Shown here: in pieces, positions 60,827-64,000 of the stretch | How the letters are laid out: the number at the start of each line of letters is the position of its first letter | How positions within the stretch are numbered: the stretch's first letter is position 1 | Assembly (NCBI GenBank): GCA_020543525.1 | Contig: JAHYIO010000037.1 | Coordinates: 558,001 to 622,000, forward strand | Direction: 5' to 3' | Source of the DNA: Coriolopsis trogii | Lineage: Eukaryota > Basidiomycota > Agaricomycetes > Polyporales > Polyporaceae | DNA length: 64,000 nucleotides | Notes under the pieces: model-generated | Database searches by the model: none | The model's input: only the letters and a program-made list of their open reading frames with translations | Told to the model about the DNA's origin: nothing | Position numbers and translations under genes: made by a program

Positions 60827-61552
60827 TCACCAGTACGTCCATTCTTCCACCACGCAATACACCGAGTCGCTCCTGCACGGGTACGGCCTCCGCCCCGGAG
60901 TGAAGCCTTCGTTGTACGGATTAGGAGCGCGCCCCGATTGGCTTGCGCTCGCCAGGTCTGTCCCTGCCGCGTCCCCCGGCGACATCGTGCGCTGCTGGAA
61001 CGCCCGCCAGCCCAACAGGATAGCTGCGAAACGTCCCATGTCAAGGTTTCCGTGCGCATAGGAGAGTTGGAAAGAAGTACGTACCAAACCACATCAGTCC
61101 GAACGCCGTGATCAGCACCAGTTCTTCCTGCATATGCGTGAGCATGTTCCCGCTCCTTCTGTGGTGGGTCACCACCCTACGCCATCAAGCAGGCAGGTGA
61201 ACATCCCTTCTCACGCGTTCCCGAAGACGAAACACTCACATCACTGCTAGAGACGCGAGTGCTAGGATAGCCACAGCCGTCTGCATCAGACTGTAGCTCT
61301 CTGCAAGATGAAGCCGTGATCTCTCAGTACCCTGTCGAACGTCTAGAACGTGCACACGTACGTATCGAATGTGGGACGAGCATCATGACAACATGCGCTA
61401 CCCCCGCCGCACATCCGGCTGCAGCCCCCAGGACCACGGTCACGGACGGACGCGGACACAGACAATTCACGATTAACCCCACCGTGTCATCACAAAGCAT
61501 CATCCACATACCGTACAGCGCAGATCGGGCGACCCGTCCTTCAAACAACGAC
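60827..61552 (-). CDS. small multispan membrane protein, MARVEL-like
   Basis: Reading leftwards from ATG 61552: MSLFEGRVARSALYG, then a hydrophobic block GCAAGVAHVVMMLVPHSIRT, an intron, SYSLMQTAVAILALASLAVM, an intron, NMLTHMQEELVLITAFGLMW, an intron, then AILLGWRAFQQRTMSPGD, a polar tail with NPYNEGFTPGRRPYPCRS and the end VVEEWTYW at 60827. A GT-AG intron at about 61408-61500 may or may not be spliced and changes the first hydrophobic block. Three or four helices with a Gly/Arg/Pro cytosolic tail resemble fungal MARVEL-type tetraspans, and the next gene is one, but I see no diagnostic motif. The 5' end is uncertain; additional exons up to 62.03 kb are possible. Confidence 0.6.
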
Positions 61553-62456
61553 ATAGCTGCAGCTGTTATCGCACTGGAAGATTAACCCGCGAGAACTGAT
61601 GAGCAGAGGGGATGAGATATGTATCCGCAGATGAAACAGAGACGGCGGTCGATGCTGGTATCGCCTCTGGTCATCGTACCACACATCGCCCTGTACGTCC
61701 TATAGCCCATCTCCCCCCATTGAATCCATGCGGAGTCCGTCAGGCATACAGGCACCTGCGTGTTCACGGGTGCGCAACCGCGGGGGAGCACATCTCATTC
61801 TCACATGTGCAACGAGGCATCGATGTACTCCCGACGCGCCGGTCCAGATGTCGCGTTGTGTCCGGATGTTCGCGGCGACTGAGAGAAGCCTATGCCCATA
61901 ATCACGGAGAAGTCGCGCTCCCCGGTAGGGACGTAAGTATACGTAGACGTAAAGTTCCACATGTTCGATACATACATTGCACAGCTGTGGTCGTTGAACG
62001 CTAGACGGCGGAGATAGACGTCAGCATGCACACCGTCGCTGATCCACGTTTATTTTGACACATTGATATTCCAGTGCCGATACGTTTCCATCTCGTGAGA
62101 CGGAAGCAGAAGCGTTTCATAAACATGTACAGTAAAGCAAGCGATACAAGCATGCGCAACGGGGCTACATCGTGTCGCGCTCGTCTATATGTCAGATTGA
62201 TTCCTTCCTTCTTGTCACAACAGTAAGCGTCCCAAGAGCACGTATGTACACGGAAAAGCGGTAGATGGCAAAAGAAACATGAGGAATAGATCAGCCGCAG
62301 AGCGGTGAGGCTCCCGACCCGCAGCAGCCCCCTCGCTCGCTACGCCATGCCAGGCATCCGCCTCCCTTGGCCGTCTTGCGCATCCCATTGAGAGAGTAGC
62401 ATCAAGTTTGTTTTGGCTTTGGGCTTGACCTGGCAAGCTAAGCAAGGTGGGCTGCT
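61553..62456. other. intergenic between two tetraspan genes
   Basis: About 900 bp. Minus-strand fragments near 61.8-62.0 kb (MHADVYLRRLAFNDHSCAMY) could be an upstream exon of the tetraspan to the left, but no splice path is convincing. Confidence 0.4.
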
Positions 62457-63565
62457 TCAGACCGAGCTCACCGAGCCGGGAATCTGGGTTATAGTCGGAG
62501 CCTGACCCCCGAGCCCAGGCTGGATTACTACAGAGTGTCCAGGTTGTTGCTGGATCACATACCCAGGAGCGCCCTGGCTGCCAGGGTAGCCCATCGGCTG
62601 CCCTGCAGGGTACGCAAACGGCATCTGGTACATTCCCTGTTGGGGGTACTGACTCTCGGGGTATCCGGGATATTGGCCGAACCAAGGGAGTTCAACAATG
62701 GGCTCTGCCCAGGCGTAGGGGCGACCGAGTGCTTTGGCGCGAGAGGTAAGGGAGATCAGAATCCACAGGAAGATCGCGTCTAAGTCGAAGTTGCAGTGAG
62801 AAACAGACGATACCACAGAACGAAAGATACGAACATAGACAGAAGACCATCCACGAGAAAGCTTGTACGACACGCATCTCATAGCACCAGCTGCGACGGG
62901 CGACTACAATTGACCGAATAAGCGTGAACTCGCACGAGAATGGCCCCTTGCGCGGACTTACGTGTGCCATTCTTGGTGGGGACCGTTTCCGAGGTGTACG
63001 AGTCGCATTGAGCGTTGCCAATGATATCACTAAACACAAGGTTTGTTATAATCCAAAATCAAAGTTTGGGAAGATTTCACTTACGTAGTCCAGGCTGCCA
63101 TGGCTGTGATTCCAACTTGATTATGCGTGAGCAGAGGTGAGGCACACATGGAAACTCACCAAGCCAGAGTACTCCTAGGATGAAGAGGAAGGCGGCTTCT
63201 GTGCGCGGCGTTGACCATTGTAATCTGCGGAAAAGCATGGGCACCTGGCGTGAGATACAACAACGATGCACGTACCCAACTAATATCAGTAATATTGTGA
63301 GTGAAGGGATGATGATGGCGAATATCGTGTAGTCATCTAGAGTCGTGGAATTAGCCCTGATAATAATGAAGAAAAAGGAATGGGGCATACGGTGGATGTT
63401 AGGCAAGAATATGCTAGCCCAGTAGGCTGTGATACCGAGCACTGTAGCAGTGAGGAGCAACAAGATGACTGCACGCAGGTACGATCGGAGTCAGAGTGAG
63501 GAGAGCGAAGGTGCTAAGAACATACTATTGCCATAGAGGCGCATATCCCTGAACAATTGCGTCAT
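62457..63565 (-). CDS. MARVEL-domain tetraspan membrane protein
   Basis: Four-helix MARVEL protein, a group linked to membrane apposition and vesicle traffic. ATG 63565 gives MTQLFRDMRLYGN, an intron, LTATVLGITAYWASIFLPNI (helix 1), DDYTIFAIIIPSLTILLILV (helix 2), LQWSTPRTEAAFLFILGVLW (helix 3), an extracellular loop with conserved Cys (WTTDIIGNAQC, RRSWCYEMRVVQAFSWMVFC, which begins helix 4), then DAIFLWILISLTSRAKALGR and PYAWAEPIVELPWFGQYPGY. The C-terminal tail is Pro/Tyr/Gln/Gly-rich (PESQYPQQGMYQMPFAYPAG) and ends IPGSVSSV with TGA at 62457. Six or seven short introns. The tail with repeated YP and QP is common in fungal members. Confidence 0.85.
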
Positions 63566-64000
63566 GCTGGGCGGAGTCAATATACTGGTGAGCATCGTGG
63601 CCAACAGCTAGTATTGCAGACACAGAGATCGCGCGCACCTGAGCAGAGCAAGGTCGTGGAGGTAGAGGCGTGTGTGCGGAGGTCGTCGGGGTCGTGAGCG
63701 TAAAGGTCGTGGACACTGAGCTGCAGTGGCTATATGCGCAGCGAGGGTAGAGGGCAAGGAGAAAAACGGGGGAGGCACCCAGGACGGACGGGGAAGGTGA
63801 CGTCGGTCAACCAATCCGACGCGCGAACGAGGCCCTCATCTCCCCAGGCGCGTCTTCCAACCTTCGTCCCGGTCATGTGACAGAACGCGTGCCCGTGCCG
63901 GACGGTCCCCGCCACCCCGTTCAAACCCCAGATGGTCAATGCCCAAGGAGACACGAGGCCATCCCGACTCCTCGCCCGAACCCTGTTTTACAGACATCTG
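63566..64000. other. 5' flank of the MARVEL gene
   Basis: Promoter side of the MARVEL gene to the window end. ORFs of up to 75 codons on minus only. No gene recognised. Confidence 0.45.

Overview
The window is nuclear DNA of a filamentous basidiomycete, most likely a wood-inhabiting Agaricomycete (Polyporales-like by inference). Genes are densely packed and broken by many GT-AG introns of about 45-70 nt. Core eukaryotic genes (PheRS alpha and beta, PEX2, cactin, mitochondrial ClpX, RanBP1, EMC10, G6PD, dihydroorotase) sit beside Agaricomycete-type families: aryl-alcohol-oxidase-like GMC oxidoreductases, a DUF6534 membrane protein, MARVEL-type tetraspans, and LON/RING proteins.

Positions 1-16.3 kb form an accessory, gene-poor island. 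It holds the 5' part of one GMC oxidoreductase (minus), a deleted GMC pseudogene (plus), a decayed gene of unrecognised family (minus), an intact-looking DUF6534 membrane protein (minus), a secreted GMC gene with two probable frame slips (minus), and a well-preserved GMC gene (plus). The pseudogene and the secreted GMC gene are close paralogues in inverted orientation, about 7.4 kb apart.

From 16.9 kb rightwards the window is conserved housekeeping DNA, mostly head-to-head and tail-to-tail pairs. In order: PEX2 (-), PheRS alpha (+), a ThrE/DUF1212 transporter (-), a RecQ-type helicase relic (24.5 kb) with a Pro/Ser/Thr-rich ORF, a GNAT acetyltransferase (+), EMC10 (-), a 184-residue unknown protein (+), a BSD2/NDFIP-type ubiquitin-ligase adaptor (+), PheRS beta (-), a perfect 262-bp inverted repeat, cactin (-), mitochondrial ClpX (+), RanBP1 (-), EMP24-type p24 cargo receptor (+), kinesin-8 (-), dihydroorotase URA4 (+), a two-RING LON-domain protein (+), G6PD (-), THOC5 (+), UBC8-type E2 (-), a small tetraspan protein (-), and a MARVEL-domain protein (-).

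The GMC island could contribute extracellular and intracellular alcohol oxidation (H2O2 supply in wood decay). The remaining genes serve unrelated core functions and show no single pathway. Both subunits of cytosolic phenylalanyl-tRNA synthetase lie about 13 kb apart. No CRISPR array, rRNA, convincing tRNA or complete transposon was seen. The most unusual structures are the 262-bp perfect inverted repeat between the PheRS beta promoter and the cactin 3' end, the inverted GMC gene/pseudogene pair, a decayed unknown-family gene, and an alternative 3' end of the LON/RING gene that would add a membrane segment.
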